Counted from the stretch's first letter, positions 11,015-21,414 are shown. The stretch is DNA of 64,000 nt from Chelydra serpentina (GCA_037349315.1 JBAIAC010000007.1:53221001-53285000), one strand, 5' to 3'. Notes: generated by a model from the sequence alone, not told the origin. Made by a program: numbers and translations.

Positions 11015-11304
11015 GTCCAGCTCCCAGACCGTGAGGCCTCAGGACTGTTTTATCACTGGTTGATGAAGGCCCCAAAACTATTGCAACCACGGATCAGGAA
11101 GACATGGTGGTTCTCTGGCCACAACCTGTTTTGCCCAGCCATGCACCCTACACCAGAACCAGGAGTGGGGAGTGGTGTTGGAATCACTACACTGACCCTC
11201 CCTACACCACCTGATGAATCCCCGGGTAGCCTGTTATGCTCCCTTTAAATCTGCTCCAATCGGAGTGGCACAAAGCAGATTTAACAGTCTGGTGAATCCA
11301 ACCC

Positions 11305-11570
11305 ATAATCTCCATGTTAGCTGGTGTAACAACATTCTTTGCAGTAGATGGAGTTAGCAGATTCTGGCAAATTCTACTCCACCCTGAGATTGCCAAATTA
11401 ACAGTGCTTTTGATGCCATGCAGAAGATACTGCTTTCATTGACTCAAATTCAGTATCAAAGCTCCCCAGGAAGAAGGGAGCTGCAATGCCCGGTGGAAGG
11501 AGTAGAAGTTTATATGGATGTCATTTTAGTCCACGAGAATTCAGAGGCAGAATATCATGTAGGGTAAAAA
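11305..11570 (+). pseudogene. Reverse transcriptase palm region, Ty3/gypsy
   Basis: The frame resumes with SMLAGVTTFFAVDGVSRFWQ and continues to VEVYMDVILVHENSEAEYHV. The first matches the FTVLDASSGFWQ segment and the second the YxDD catalytic box, here changed to YMDV, so one catalytic aspartate is lost. A frameshift lies between the two parts. It is continuous in meaning with the segment ending at 9279. Confidence 0.7.
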
Positions 11571-11889
11571 CAAGTTCTGGAGGTAAGTGACTATTAAGAA
11601 ATAGAGAAAAATATATGATACAACAAACTAACTAGAGTTCTTAAGGCATGTTTTTGGTAAGAATTGGTGGGGTGAGTACAGACTGAGAACGAGGCAAACC
11701 TCTATTGGAAATACTGCCACCTAAAAAAATGTATCAGAACTGATGTGGTTCCCCTGTGTGATCAAATTTTAGAGTAAATTCTTACCCAGATTATCCTCAA
11801 GAGGCCAAGCAAACTCTTTAGGAGCTACAGAAAAGATTCAACATGGCTGTTGGCTAAGGCAGAGGAAGATGCTTTGGAGGGTCCAAATC

Positions 11890-12483
11890 TCTGTTGATCA
11901 CATCTCCAGTACTGGTATTTTAAACTGCTCAATCTGTACCCATGTCAGCAGTTGCCAGCATCTACAGTCTCAGTAGGGTGTTACTCCAGTTACACAGAGG
12001 TTACTGTACGTCCATATCATGTTGTTCCAGGTTGCTTTCAGATGCCCAGACCAACTATGACAAAATATAAAGAGATATTTGGCAAGTACATGGGCATGGA
12101 AGAGATTCACAAGACTTTTGCAGACTTGTTAATTTCAAACTTGTAAACAAGCCACTTGTACCACTAATAAATAGTAAAGGCCTGGACAAGGTGTGCCTTA
12201 GATGCCCAGAAATTGCTCATATGTTTGATGAAATTTAAACTAATTGCACACTATGTACCAGACAGTATTGAGTGGTGAGCACCTTACTGAGGAACCCTAC
12301 CGATCACTTACATCATTCTCCAGAGGCCTGGGAAGCTGTAGATGCACACAGAAGTGGTATTTAATGGGCATGTCAGCCACACTACAGAAATTGGAACTGA
12401 TTAAAGTAGCAACTAGACAATTGCAAGACCTTTCTCCCTTTGTCCAATACCTCATCTTGACCTGCCTTTCTGACTTCTCTCCA
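11890..12483 (+). pseudogene. RNase H and connection region, Ty3/gypsy
   Basis: The frame near 11905 (SPVLVF) and the strong match LVNKPLVPLINSKGLDKVCL at 12129-12200, followed in another frame by LIAHYVPDS, fit the C-terminal RNase H part of gypsy polyproteins (HKPLVPLI ... LRFNPTAEYVPGK). Stops and frameshifts occur throughout. After about 12260 the similarity fades; I do not see an integrase. Confidence 0.6.
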
Positions 12484-12790
12484 TAGATGTCCAGCTGGCA
12501 ATTTAAACTCAACTTGGCCAAAACTGAACTTTTGATCTTCCCCGCCAACTCTTCCCCACTATCCATCATAGAAGGTAAAACCTCCATCTCACAACCTCTC
12601 AGTTTTGTCTTGGTCCTCTCTCCGGACCCACCCATCTATACCATACTGAAGTCTTACCACTTTTACCTACATAATAGCCAATAGTATTTCAAAGAGTCAG
12701 GCTTTTCAGACTGCCAGGGCTCTTGTTCAGTCACTCATCACCTCATGTTTCCATTACTGTAATCTCACCATCAGAGGGTCTAGGCCTGAT
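12484..12790 (+). pseudogene. L2-like LINE reverse transcriptase fragment
   Basis: The + frame at 12487 reads MSSWQFKLNLAKTELLIF and, further on in a shifted frame, ALVQSLITSCFHYCN. These correspond to the L2-type segments LKLNPDKTEVLLI and ALVHALVTSRLDYCN of the reverse transcriptase C-terminal half. It lies between the gypsy RNase H and the polypurine tract and so was probably inserted there. Confidence 0.5.
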
Positions 12791-12813
12791 TCCTATTAAA
12801 GATAATTTATACT

Positions 12814-12878
12814 AAAAAAGGGGAGAAAATGTGAGGATATGTATGTTTTTCTTTAAATCTATAGCAGAAAACCAGGCA
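12814..12878 (+). repeat. Polypurine tract and truncated 3' LTR of the gypsy element
   Basis: A run AAAAAAGGGGAGAAAA at 12814-12829 is followed by TGTGAGGATATG, which starts the LTR. TTTCTTTAAATCTATAGCAG agrees with the 5' LTR at 7211-7229. The copy breaks off at the inverted repeat that follows. Confidence 0.55.
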
Positions 12879-13020
12879 AAATTTGCAGAAATATACATGC
12901 AGGTCAAAATAATAAATGACTAGGAGATTATAAAATCCCATTTCCTCTCCAAGGGAGTCATTTCTAATAATCCCCTAGTCATTTGTTATTTTGACCTTTG
13001 CATATATTTCTGCACATTTT
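12878..13020. repeat. Palindromic element, ~53-bp arms
   Basis: The left arm (12878-12930, with GCAGAAATATACATGCAGG and TGACTAGGAGATTA) is the reverse complement of the right arm (12966-13020, with TAATCCCCTAGTCA and TGCATATATTTCTGC). The loop is about 35 bp. Divergence between arms is low compared with the surrounding gypsy remains. Confidence 0.6.
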
Positions 13021-13527
13021 AGGGCATGATGTTAAGTAAGATTGGTTGGGTGATGTAAATTGAGTGGGGTGATATGGCAGTAGGGACTGGCTGAGTCCTT
13101 GAAATTGTTCAATTTCAGATATTTAAATCTTTGGGTTATTTTTTAAAAGTGTAGAATTTTTGTCAAGGAGGTATAATATGTTGGGCGCCAGCTAGGTTTC
13201 ACCGAAACAAGTATTCAACTTGACTATTTTTTAACAATTTGTATTCGTTTGTTTGTTTTCAATTATATGCTTTGTAAAATGCTTTGGAGCCTTCTGGGAT
13301 GAAAGATGCTATATATGTTGAATTCTGTAGTAGCAGCACTTTTCCTGTATTTGGCCTTCTATCATTCACTGTGCAGACCTCACTGCCCAGTTTCAGAATA
13401 TACCATAGAAATGTGTATAGTAGTCACCTTTATGCATCAGAGGTCCATGATCATGTTGTAATATAAGGATCCTTTTCTGCAGAGCTGTTTTGGGTTTTGT
13501 TTAGAATTAGGAGTCTTAGAAAGCATT

Positions 13528-13765
13528 TTCTAGTGGTTGGCACAGTAGATTCCTGAGTTCTATTTCACTGCTTTGCTGTGTGACCTTGACCATCTCACTT
13601 ACCTTTTCTGTGCCTCAGTTTACCCACCTGTAAAAAAAGGGGATAATAACACATAACTACCTTGCAGGGTTATTGTGAGGTTTAGTTTGTTAATATTTGT
13701 ACAGTGTTTTGAGATCCCCATATGAAAGCACTACAGAAGGGCAAAGCATTATGAATTATTATTGA
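13528..13765 (+). mobile_element. MIR SINE
   Basis: A good MIR match on the + strand: TAGTGGTTGGCACAG (tRNA-related head), GCTGTGTGACCTTGACCA, CTGTGCCTCAGTTTACCCA, CTGTAAAAAAAGGGGATAAT and AGGGTTATTGTGAGG occur in the expected order. It ends near ATGAATTATTATTG. Confidence 0.8.
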
Positions 13766-15584
13766 TTACTTCATTGGAGCTAGGAACCAGACAGCTGGGG
13801 CCTCAGAGCATACGTGCTTCTTCCTGCAGTGGAGAAACACCTGTTGCTATGTTGCGTCGCCTGATGCATCAGTCACAACATCTGATGTGATGAGGCCCCA
13901 GCGTTTCACTGTAACAAAAGCAGGGATGCAACAATTGTGAAGCCTTCAGTGCCTTTCTGAAAAGGAACAGGACTGAAGCAGGTGATGTGCTTCATGCTCT
14001 GCTGCTGACAGACCTATTTTAAGCAGCCTCTGTCCACGTGCTCTCCTCTCACTTTGAGACTGCAGGCCAGAGAGGCGACATTATCCCCTGAGCCTAGGCC
14101 TGTTGCTATTAGCCCCTCGGCATATGGAATCTGAAATCACATAGGACATCCCTGGCTGACTGCTGGGCTTCCCTTCTGACGCTCCTGCTTTCAGCACACC
14201 CCATTCTTCGGGCTCAGTGGGATTTTTACAAAGGGGAGAATGCTTCCTTTCAGCAGCCTGAGGTCAGCGCAGGGCTGCTTTGCTAGCAGAGGTCAATCAT
14301 TAGGATGCTCAGAGATGGCTGGGATGCTTGTGAAGGGTGGAATATTCTCCACCCCCCTCCTTCTCCCAATGCTGTGCATTGTCACTATGATAAATGAGAG
14401 AGTGGGGTGGAAGAAGCTCTTTACCAAGCGTGGTCTGAGTCTCTAGGGGTTAGCAAACTACTGCAAAGCGGCAGCTGATAAAATGGTACCTAATTCAATT
14501 AGTGAGATTTAATTTAGGTGAGAAGCGGATGGCGGGTTTGCCAAGACCATATGGGATACCAGTGGTGTTTCCATATAGAAGAACTTAATTTAAACAATGA
14601 ACTCATGGGTCTTCATAACCCAGCAGCCTTGGAGCCCCAGGAAGCCCTGGAAAGAGTTGTTCTGATTAGCTTTACAAAAGCATGGCAAGTCTGGGGGAGG
14701 GGGGAGCTGGTATCAAAAATGATCCACATGGAGGAAGAATTTGTGGGTAAAACAGGTTTAAATAAACCCCTCCGAGCTTCAGAAAATGATTTTTACCTCC
14801 TTTTTTTTAATTCTCCTGCCTGCTTCCTTGAAACAACTTGAACAATGAACGAGCTTCTGCAACTCAGATAAGAGAGGCCAGATTTGAAAGCTCAGAAGTG
14901 CTAGGTGAGAAGAATGAGCTAGATACATTTTGTTAATCAGTGGAAGAATTGCCAACATACTGTAACCGTGTAATAAAGAGTAATTACAGCAAAAGGCGTG
15001 CTGTCTGTCCCAGCACCCTGACATCATACCCTATACAACTACGTGGAAGACACCTGGGTTTGATTCCTCTGACCCTTCCTGCATGTCAGGAGCTGAGTGT
15101 GGCATGGAGTGAGAGAGAGAAAAAGGAAGAGTCATGTCACCCTCATGACACTAATAGCAACAGTTTCAGGAGAAGAAAGGATTCCTGGCCAGACTGCCCT
15201 GTTGGGAGGCTGGTTTCCCTATTAATCTGGGATCTCGACTGGGAGGATTATAGCAGGAAAGATTTAGAGTTTGTCAAGATTCCATCTGGGATACAAAGAG
15301 ATCCCCCACCCCACCCCTGGGAAAAGGAACCCCACTGCAAAATCTATAGTACAAACTGAAACTCAGCTTCCACTTCTCTAACTAGAGGTGGGCTAATACT
15401 GACCCCCAAAACAAAAAATCTGTCAATATTCAGTTTCACTTTATTTCCTTTGGCTGTCCTTGTGACCCTGTTGTGTTTGGGAACAGTCATGTGATTGGGT
15501 TTTACTGGCCTGAACTTCTACAGAAAGTGAATTTGTTTGTGTGGGTGTTCATGGAAACCCATTTTCAGATTCACCCTTCTGAGT
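13766..15584. other. No feature recognised
   Basis: Unique-looking sequence. Open frames of 100-140 codons at 14518-14841 and 14940-15359 have no recognisable domain or repeat pattern and are probably chance. Confidence 0.35.
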
Positions 15585-15690
15585 GATCATGCTGGAAAAG
15601 TTTGCACACTCATCCAGTCAGGGAACTGAAACAATGGCATTGGTTAATCTGACCAATCACAACTAACCAACACAACTTGAGTAACACATA
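15585..15690 (+). repeat. Dispersed repeat, second copy inverted at 50985-51085
   Basis: The words GCACACTCATCCAGTCAG, CTGACCAATCACAACTAA and CACAACTTGAGTA recur as their reverse complement at 50985-51085. Both copies are near a segment starting AGAGRTGRGC. The class is unknown; a non-autonomous DNA element is likely. Confidence 0.5.
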
Positions 15691-15699
15691 TTAGTTCTT

Positions 15700-16290
15700 T
15701 GTCAAGTGATTGCACATGTCCATTCGACTTCAGGTGTGTGCACGTCCAATGCACCAGAGTCAGAGATCTTTCCCTTAGAGGTACCTATTACGGCGGCGCA
15801 TGAACCCTCAGCTGCCTCTTGGTGCTGCACAACAGTATAAAAGGAAGAGCCACCCTAGACCTCCCACCCTCTCAGTTCCTTTTTACAACCCGTGATCAGT
15901 AGTCAGAGAGAATCTGCTTGCTACTTTAAGTTTCTCCCATTACAGGGAAATGATCTTCCTTTCTGTAAATAGTTAGGTTAGTGCTATTTGTTATTATTAA
16001 ATTAGTGTAGGTTTTCATTGTTATTTTTTCTTTGAGTGTTGGGTCCCTCTTATTCTCAGGGTACCAATGCCCAGTATTGGGTAAGCCCTGTGCTGGATGC
16101 AAGCAATCTGTGCTGGCGAGTGACCCTCATTCCACCTGCCTGAAGTGCCTCAGTGAGTGTCACATTCGAGACTGCTGCCAGATCTTCAGGGATTTCAAAC
16201 CCCAGACAAAAACAGACAAAGAGGTGAGACTGCATCACATCCTCATGGAGGCAACCTTGCATCCACCTTCTGAACCTTCCCACTGAGGCT
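15700..16290 (+). mobile_element. DIRS-like retrotransposon, 5' end
   Basis: The non-coding leader has a TATA-like box (AGTATAAAAGGAAGAG) at about 15834, then CTCTCAGTTCCTTTTTAC and TTTCTGTAAATAGTTAGGTTAG, the layout I know from vertebrate DIRS-type elements with a pyrimidine-rich start and a GTAAATAG leader. The first open frame follows at 16032. Only this 5' part is present; the tyrosine recombinase and reverse transcriptase are not in the window. Confidence 0.5.
16032..16286 (+). pseudogene. Start of a DIRS-like gag protein
   Basis: The frame contains CAGCKQSVLASDPHSTCLKC followed by LSECHIRDCCQIFRDFKPQT and ends in VRLHHILMEATL. The pattern C-x2-C ... DPHxxCLxCL-x-E-x-H-x3-C-x2-C is the zinc-binding segment of DIRS-type gag proteins in reptiles and fish, where it is followed by a short basic and RL(R/K)xxLME helix. 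The first codon given for this frame is not needed as a start: the frame opens upstream at GTGTTGGG and lacks an early ATG in good context, so it may be a worn copy. It ends at 16286 after about 84 codons. Confidence 0.5.
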
Positions 16291-17713
16291 GGTTTAGACG
16301 GGGAGTATTGTTGTCTGATAAGGTCTGAGATATGGAACCGTGTAGAGCTTTAAAGGCATCAACAAGCAATTTAAGCGTATTGGCTCACATCTTGTGTTAA
16401 AATTGCACTGGGGGCAGAAAGGATTATGCTTCCTTGATCTTGGGGCTGTTCAGGTGGCGGGCTTGGTCCCTCGCACAACTTAGAATATTTGTGCCAGCTG
16501 CCTATAGCCTCAAAGGACCATTCTGCAAGACAGGGATCACCAGAGCACAAAGAGGGTCTGGCCATGCCCCATATGCTCGTGGCTGGGAGTGGGGAAAGGA
16601 GGGAGGAAGGTGTAGGAGCTACCATAGTGGTGCTGTGCCGTTTAGGGATTCCCGGACCAAAAGGTAGCCTCTTCTGGCTGGATCCACCAGTTTTAGGACT
16701 GCTTTGTGTTGGCAGAGGGTTGCAAAGTAGCCCCAAATTTGCACTGGTGGTGGGGGAATATCACAGCCATTATACAGACATTTGTAATTGAAGAAAAGAC
16801 GTCCCCAGTGAAATGTAGTGAGACAAAATGTAACCTGATCAGGTGTTGCCATCTCCAAATGATGAGTAAATAAAATGGCATGGATCCTTGAGAAAGCTAA
16901 ATATGGTGGATGCTGCCTTGAGCTGCTCAGAGTTGGACTCTGACTACAACAGCACACACATAGGGAATGCACCTTTTGGATAGTATACAGCACCTGCTTG
17001 ACAATGTACAGCCATGCTCATAGCGTGATGCATTTAAGATGCACAGGATAGCAGGGGAAAATCCAGAGTGGGGTTTTCTGGGGTTTGTTTCTTTTATGTA
17101 CAGTTGTCAACCAGGAATTATATAAGTATGAAAGTTCAGAAATTGTTTGGGGTTTCGCAGAACTTATGTTAGTGTGGCCCAGTGCCTAAAAGTACCACAA
17201 TTCATAAACATCGCTGCATGTCACACAGAATGAAGTGCTGGTTCCAGACAATGGCTCTGGGAATTTCAGGGGGTTGTTTAATGGGAACACTCCAGTGATT
17301 GGCTATGGTAACATTAGAGCTATGCAATACACTTGATTTGCCTCACAAATGCACTAGAAATTCATTCTAGTTAGTCTGACCTGCATTCGGGGACCATCTG
17401 CTGTTCACACAAAATTTTGTCACCATGTCCATGAATGTTTTAGCAAAGCTGGATATAAACTCTTTTGCTCTTTCGGGATAGCCATGAATACGTTCAGACT
17501 GCCATTCACTGATGGTTTTCCAGTTCAAACCATATTCACTAGGAAAGGTCACGTGGGGCACATCACTTGGACTTTTTATTGCGCACATCGTTGGCTAGCC
17601 TACCACATGGAATCAGTAGGGTCCACCGAAGCCATTTTACCATGACACTGACTTTCCTGGCATCTCTCCAATAGTGTCATGCTTCCATTACAAGTAGCAA
17701 TGGTGGGAGCATT
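16291..17713. other. No feature recognised
   Basis: Overlapping open frames on both strands at 16371-16993 are typical of GC-balanced non-coding sequence. I see no domain, tail or terminal repeat. Confidence 0.35.
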
Positions 17714-18010
17714 AGCCCATGTCTACACTAGCGAGCTTACAGCAGCACAGCTGTATCAATGCAGCTGTGCTGCTGGAAGATCACTCGTGTAGCCGCTCCA
17801 TGCTGATGGGAGAGAGCTCTCCTGGCGACATAATTAAACCACCTCCAAAGAGCAGCAGTAGCTATGTCAGCGGGAGAGCATTTCCCACCAACATAGCACT
17901 GTCCACACCGGCACTTCTGTCGGTGTAACTTATGTCGCTCAGAAGGATGTTTTCCAAACCTCTGAGCAACATAAGTTATACTGACAAAAGTGCTAGTGTA
18001 GACATAGCCT
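17714..18010. mobile_element. Harbinger-type MITE, GTCTACACTAGC termini
   Basis: Left end AGCCCATGTCTACACTAGC; complement of the right end AGGCTATGTCTACACTAGC. The left flank is TTA and the right flank TAA when the outer A/T bases are counted as flank, close to the TWA target of PIF/Harbinger. The inside has further small palindromes (GCAGCACAGCTGTATC / GCAGCTGTGCTGC). The ends match the autonomous element at 57187-62325. Confidence 0.7.
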
Positions 18011-18119
18011 AAATGTAGATAAGACACTAGTGTTTTAACCACCCTGTCATCCAACCTGGCTCAGAAAAGGTCTAGATGACATGATGGCAAAAATGTTGGT
18101 GGCCAATCTTCAGTAGTGC

Positions 18120-19080
18120 CCCCAGGAGAAATTTTTCACAGAAATTTCAGTGTAGACAAGGCCTATTAAAAAAAGAATAAACTATATCATAGCATGATTT
18201 GGCTAAAATCATGTTTCAAAACTATGTTCAAATACGGTTAGCTTTGCAGTGAAAATGGGGTCTTAGGTTCTGAAAGAGAATCTGCATTTCAGCTAAGTTC
18301 TCTGATGCAGCTGAAAAAATTAGCAGACAAAATTTGTATCTTAGCCTCAACGTGTGTCTGTCTTGGGCTTGCTTATTGTTGTTTTTAATTGCATCTTTTG
18401 GTGCAAATAAACGGTGTTGTTGTATCCATTTTTTTGCTATAGTTTTAAAAGTGTAAAGTTCTCTGGTTCCAAATCCTAACTCAGCCAGCTCTGTCCAATG
18501 CCGCACCAGCCAGTATGTCTGGTAGCCAAATTCTGGTTCTGACAGACCCATGTGAACATGTAAGTACCCAATCATTGCATGACACATGACCTGGAGAAAA
18601 AGGGGCTTTGTTTGAACCCAATTCTTTCTGAATTTCTGCATACCTATGCAAGTGGTTCAAATAAAGATTTGTGAGGTGGTTTGGGGCTTTTTGGTTTTTG
18701 TTTTGTTTATTATCAAGTTTTGATGGGTTTGCAGAGCTCTCGATACAATGCTTTACATTGCTAAGGAACAAATTCTGCCCTCCTTACTCCCACTGCATAG
18801 TATTGTACTCCATAAATCGTCTCACTGAAATTAATAGGACTATTTGCAGAGTAAGGTGCTATGTTATGTAAGGGTGGCAGAATCAGGCTCAAAATGTACA
18901 CACATACACATCTAACTAATCTCACCTTTTAATTCTTAGACATACCAGTCCTTGTTTCAGTATCTCCATTCAGTGAATGAGATTGGTATCTCTCCTAGTG
19001 GGAGCTGCCATTTTGATGACACAGCATGGTATTTGCCATAGGAGTCCCAGTTTGATGATACAACATGGGAGTGAATAAAT
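18120..19080. other. No gene; worn MITE pieces
   Basis: A lone terminus AGTGTAGACAAGGCC at about 18149 resembles the Harbinger MITE end. At 18770-18890 GGAACAAATTCTGCCCTCC and (complement) GAGCCTGATTCTGCCACCC form the ends of a small palindromic repeat. Nothing else is recognised. Confidence 0.4.
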
Positions 19081-19517
19081 TGTCATGACCTACAAGTCTT
19101 GAACCTGGGTCTGCAAGAGCAGCCATGCTTCAAACCTCCATTTGGCAGCCTGCTGACACTTGCTTACCTGGGACCCATGAAGTCCAGCCCCAGTTTGAAG
19201 CTCCTCCCCTGCAGTTCCGTTGGCAGAGTCCCAAAGCAACTGATTGGCCTGCTGGCCCTATTTCAACCAGCAGCAGGAACAAGAAGCTGTCTGAACAACT
19301 GGGCTCTACCCTGTTCTGGATTGTGTGCCTTGAGCTGCCAGCTCCTGCTTTCTTGGCATCCTGACCTGGCGTGACTCCAGGCATCTGATTTGTGTTGCCC
19401 TCCAGTTTGTCTCCTGACTCTGTCCTCCTGGTATCCTAACCTTGCTAATTCCTGTATTGGGACTGCAGACTCTGGCTCTAACTGCTAGATCTGGCTGCCC
19501 ATGACCCAGCCATGACA
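19081..19517 (+). repeat. Possible solo LTR or related dispersed repeat
   Basis: The stretch begins TGTCATGACC and ends CCATGACA, flanked by TAAAT and TGAAT (4 of 5). It is full of CTGACTCTG / CTCCTGGTATCC type words. A related sequence in antisense is present at 43935-44095 and 44332-44510, interrupted there by a hAT MITE. I see no clear poly(A) signal, so the LTR call is tentative. Confidence 0.35.
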
Positions 19518-20229
19518 TGAATGGGATTTCTCACTGGAAATCATTGGGCTGAATAAGTTTCACAGTTGTTGTATAGTCTATATTTATAATGTGGCTGGTA
19601 ATTTAATAGACTGTTAAGATAACCCTAGTGTTTCTTAAAAGCCAGTTCTAGAGCTTACTCGGGAGAAGCCAAAATTGGCAGAGTGGATAATACAGAAGAA
19701 GTTGAGATCAGAGTTAGATGGGCCTTATCTGTGAGGCTCTTAATTATAGTAGTGCTTTAGGCTGATCCTGCATTCCTTGCACACACAACATTCCCAGTGA
19801 AGGCAGGGAAAATGTGGGGAGTGGCAGAAATGCAAAATAAGTCCCATTTTCCCCCCTCTCTTTTAGATAACTTTTTCCCCCATCTCAAAATATCACCTTA
19901 ACAACAAGACCTTTTCTTAGGCAACCACGCTTTGTGTATCCAAAGGTCACACAACCATGCGCTTATCTGTTACTGGTTTTAGTGGTCAAGAACACACATG
20001 ACTCGGTGGTTGCTTAACTGACCATGGGTGAGGGGAAGAGAGAAGCAGACACAACTCAGGTAGCCTGAGAAAACTGTCCCTAGTTTGAGCTACTATTTCA
20101 GGTCTAATATTGTTGGTCTCCAGAGAATATCACTGGAGATTAACATACTGTGTGATGTCTTATGGAGCCTGTAGTATTTATTGTTCTTATGGAATCCTAT
20201 TTACAGTACTGTGTGCTCTTCTTGGGGAG

Positions 20230-21029
20230 TGTAGCGGGGTAGCTACCCCACTCCTGCCCTGAGGGGCTTGAAACAGCCCTGGGAGAGGGCTGAGGCTGGA
20301 AGCTGGGCTGATTGGAAGCAGCCACAGCTGTGGTCAGTTTAATCAGGGCCCAGCTGGCCCTATAAAGGCTTTGAGCCAGAAGCCCAGGCAGAGTCTTCCT
20401 CTGCCTGTAGAGGGAGAAGGGCCTAGCTGCAGGAGCCGAGCAGGGTACCTGGAATGGAGCAGGGCTGGGGAAAGGCTAAGGGAGCTGGGGAGCTCCGGCC
20501 TAGGAAAGCCCCAGGCTCCAGGGCTAGACTAGGGCCAAAGGAGGTACTGGGGTTGCAGGGGCAACCCATGGGTAGGCATAGGCAGCAGGTCCAACCCTCC
20601 TTGCCTGTGATGAGTGGCTTATACTGCAGTCTGCCCCAGAGTGCATGGGGCTAGGTTATGGTGACCAGATGTCCTGATTTTATAAGGACAGTCCTGATTT
20701 TTGGGTCTTTTTCTTCTATAGGCTGTTATTACCCCCCACTCCCTGTCCTGACTTTTCACACTTGTTGTCTGGTCACCCTACACTAGGTGGCCACTGGCAG
20801 TAGCCTATATTGAGGTGGGGATAGTGGGTGGGGGTTCCCTGGGAGAGGAGACCCTGAGATGGAGGGGGCACTGATAGGGGGCAGCACCCCAGTTAAAGGG
20901 AAGGGACATGGGGGGCCAGAGCGGTAAGGAGGATCACTGGCCTGCAGAGGGCGCTCCAGAGGCTGGATGAGCTAATTCCCAACAACTACCAGCAGGAGGT
21001 GCCACAGGGGTGAGTCTGACCCTCTTACA
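20230..21029 (+). repeat. Solo LTR, 800 bp, target duplication GGGAG
   Basis: It starts TGTAGCGGGG and ends CCTCTTACA, and is flanked by GGGAG at 20225-20229 and again at 21030-21034. A TATA-like box CCCTATAAAGG is at about 20359. A smaller element is nested in it at 20657-20781. The internal region of the retroelement is gone, as expected after LTR-LTR recombination. I cannot say whether it was a gypsy-type or an endogenous-retrovirus LTR. Confidence 0.7.
20657..20781. mobile_element. Small palindromic MITE, TGACCAGA termini
   Basis: ATGGTGACCAGATGTCC on the left and (complement) AGGGTGACCAGACAACAAG on the right are inverted. The inside GTCCTGATTTTATAAGGACAGTCCTGATT is also palindromic. This is a widespread tetrapod MITE type. 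Flanks CTAGGT on both sides suggest, but do not prove, a target duplication. It is inside the solo LTR. Confidence 0.55.
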
Positions 21030-21414
21030 GGGAGCATTATAAAATCTATCTTCTCCTTGGAAAACCATATTTACCATAAGGGATGCTCTTCTTGGGGAGC
21101 TTTCTGTACTGTACATGCTTCTTCTTGGAAAGGTCTCCTGTAATATAGGCTCTTTGGGTCAGGTTCCCAGGTCTGAACATCATTCCCCAGTAAAGCTTGA
21201 GACTGTTGCAGAGGCAGCCCGTCTCTCTCCTGTGGGAGACAGAGTGCACCATGCTAGTCAAGCGTGATCTTGCCACCTAGAATGGGAGTGGAATTGATGA
21301 GCTCCTAAGAGAGTTCGGTACTTCTAAAAGGAGCGTGCCATAACAGGGGCCCTTCACACTGGGTGTGTGTTAATGGGAAAGGGAAGTGAACCCAGAAAAT
21401 TAAGCAGGTCTTTG

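Larger units (their letters stand above)
9280..11304. mobile_element. MITE carrying a nested hAT element
   Basis: Left end GGCCCAGATTCACTGGACTG and right end (complement) GGGTTGGATTCACCAGACTG are inverted repeats. The MITE proper is 9280-9341 plus 11015-11304; the hAT 9342-11014 lies inside it. The gypsy reverse transcriptase reading frame continues across the two outer borders, which supports their position. Confidence 0.6.
7192..12878 (+). mobile_element. Decayed Ty3/gypsy LTR retrotransposon with nested insertions
   Basis: The parts follow the Ty3/gypsy order on the + strand: 5' LTR (7192-7414), primer-binding site from 7415 (TGGTGTCAGAA), gag from 7465, zinc-knuckle region near 8535-8625, protease near 8750, reverse transcriptase (9000-9279 and 11305-11570), RNase H (about 11895-12260), polypurine tract (12814-12829) and the start of a 3' LTR at 12830. 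The two LTR starts share GGATATG and TTTCTTTAAATCTATAG. All frames carry stops and frameshifts, and the integrase is not recognisable. It was split later by an antisense CR1 (7795-8530), a MITE (9280-11304) that carries a hAT element, and probably an L2 fragment (12484-12790). The element is a fossil and cannot be active. Confidence 0.75.

Noticed and set aside
7192..12878. Intact endogenous retrovirus
   Set aside because: The motifs are of Ty3/gypsy type, no envelope region is seen, and every frame is broken.
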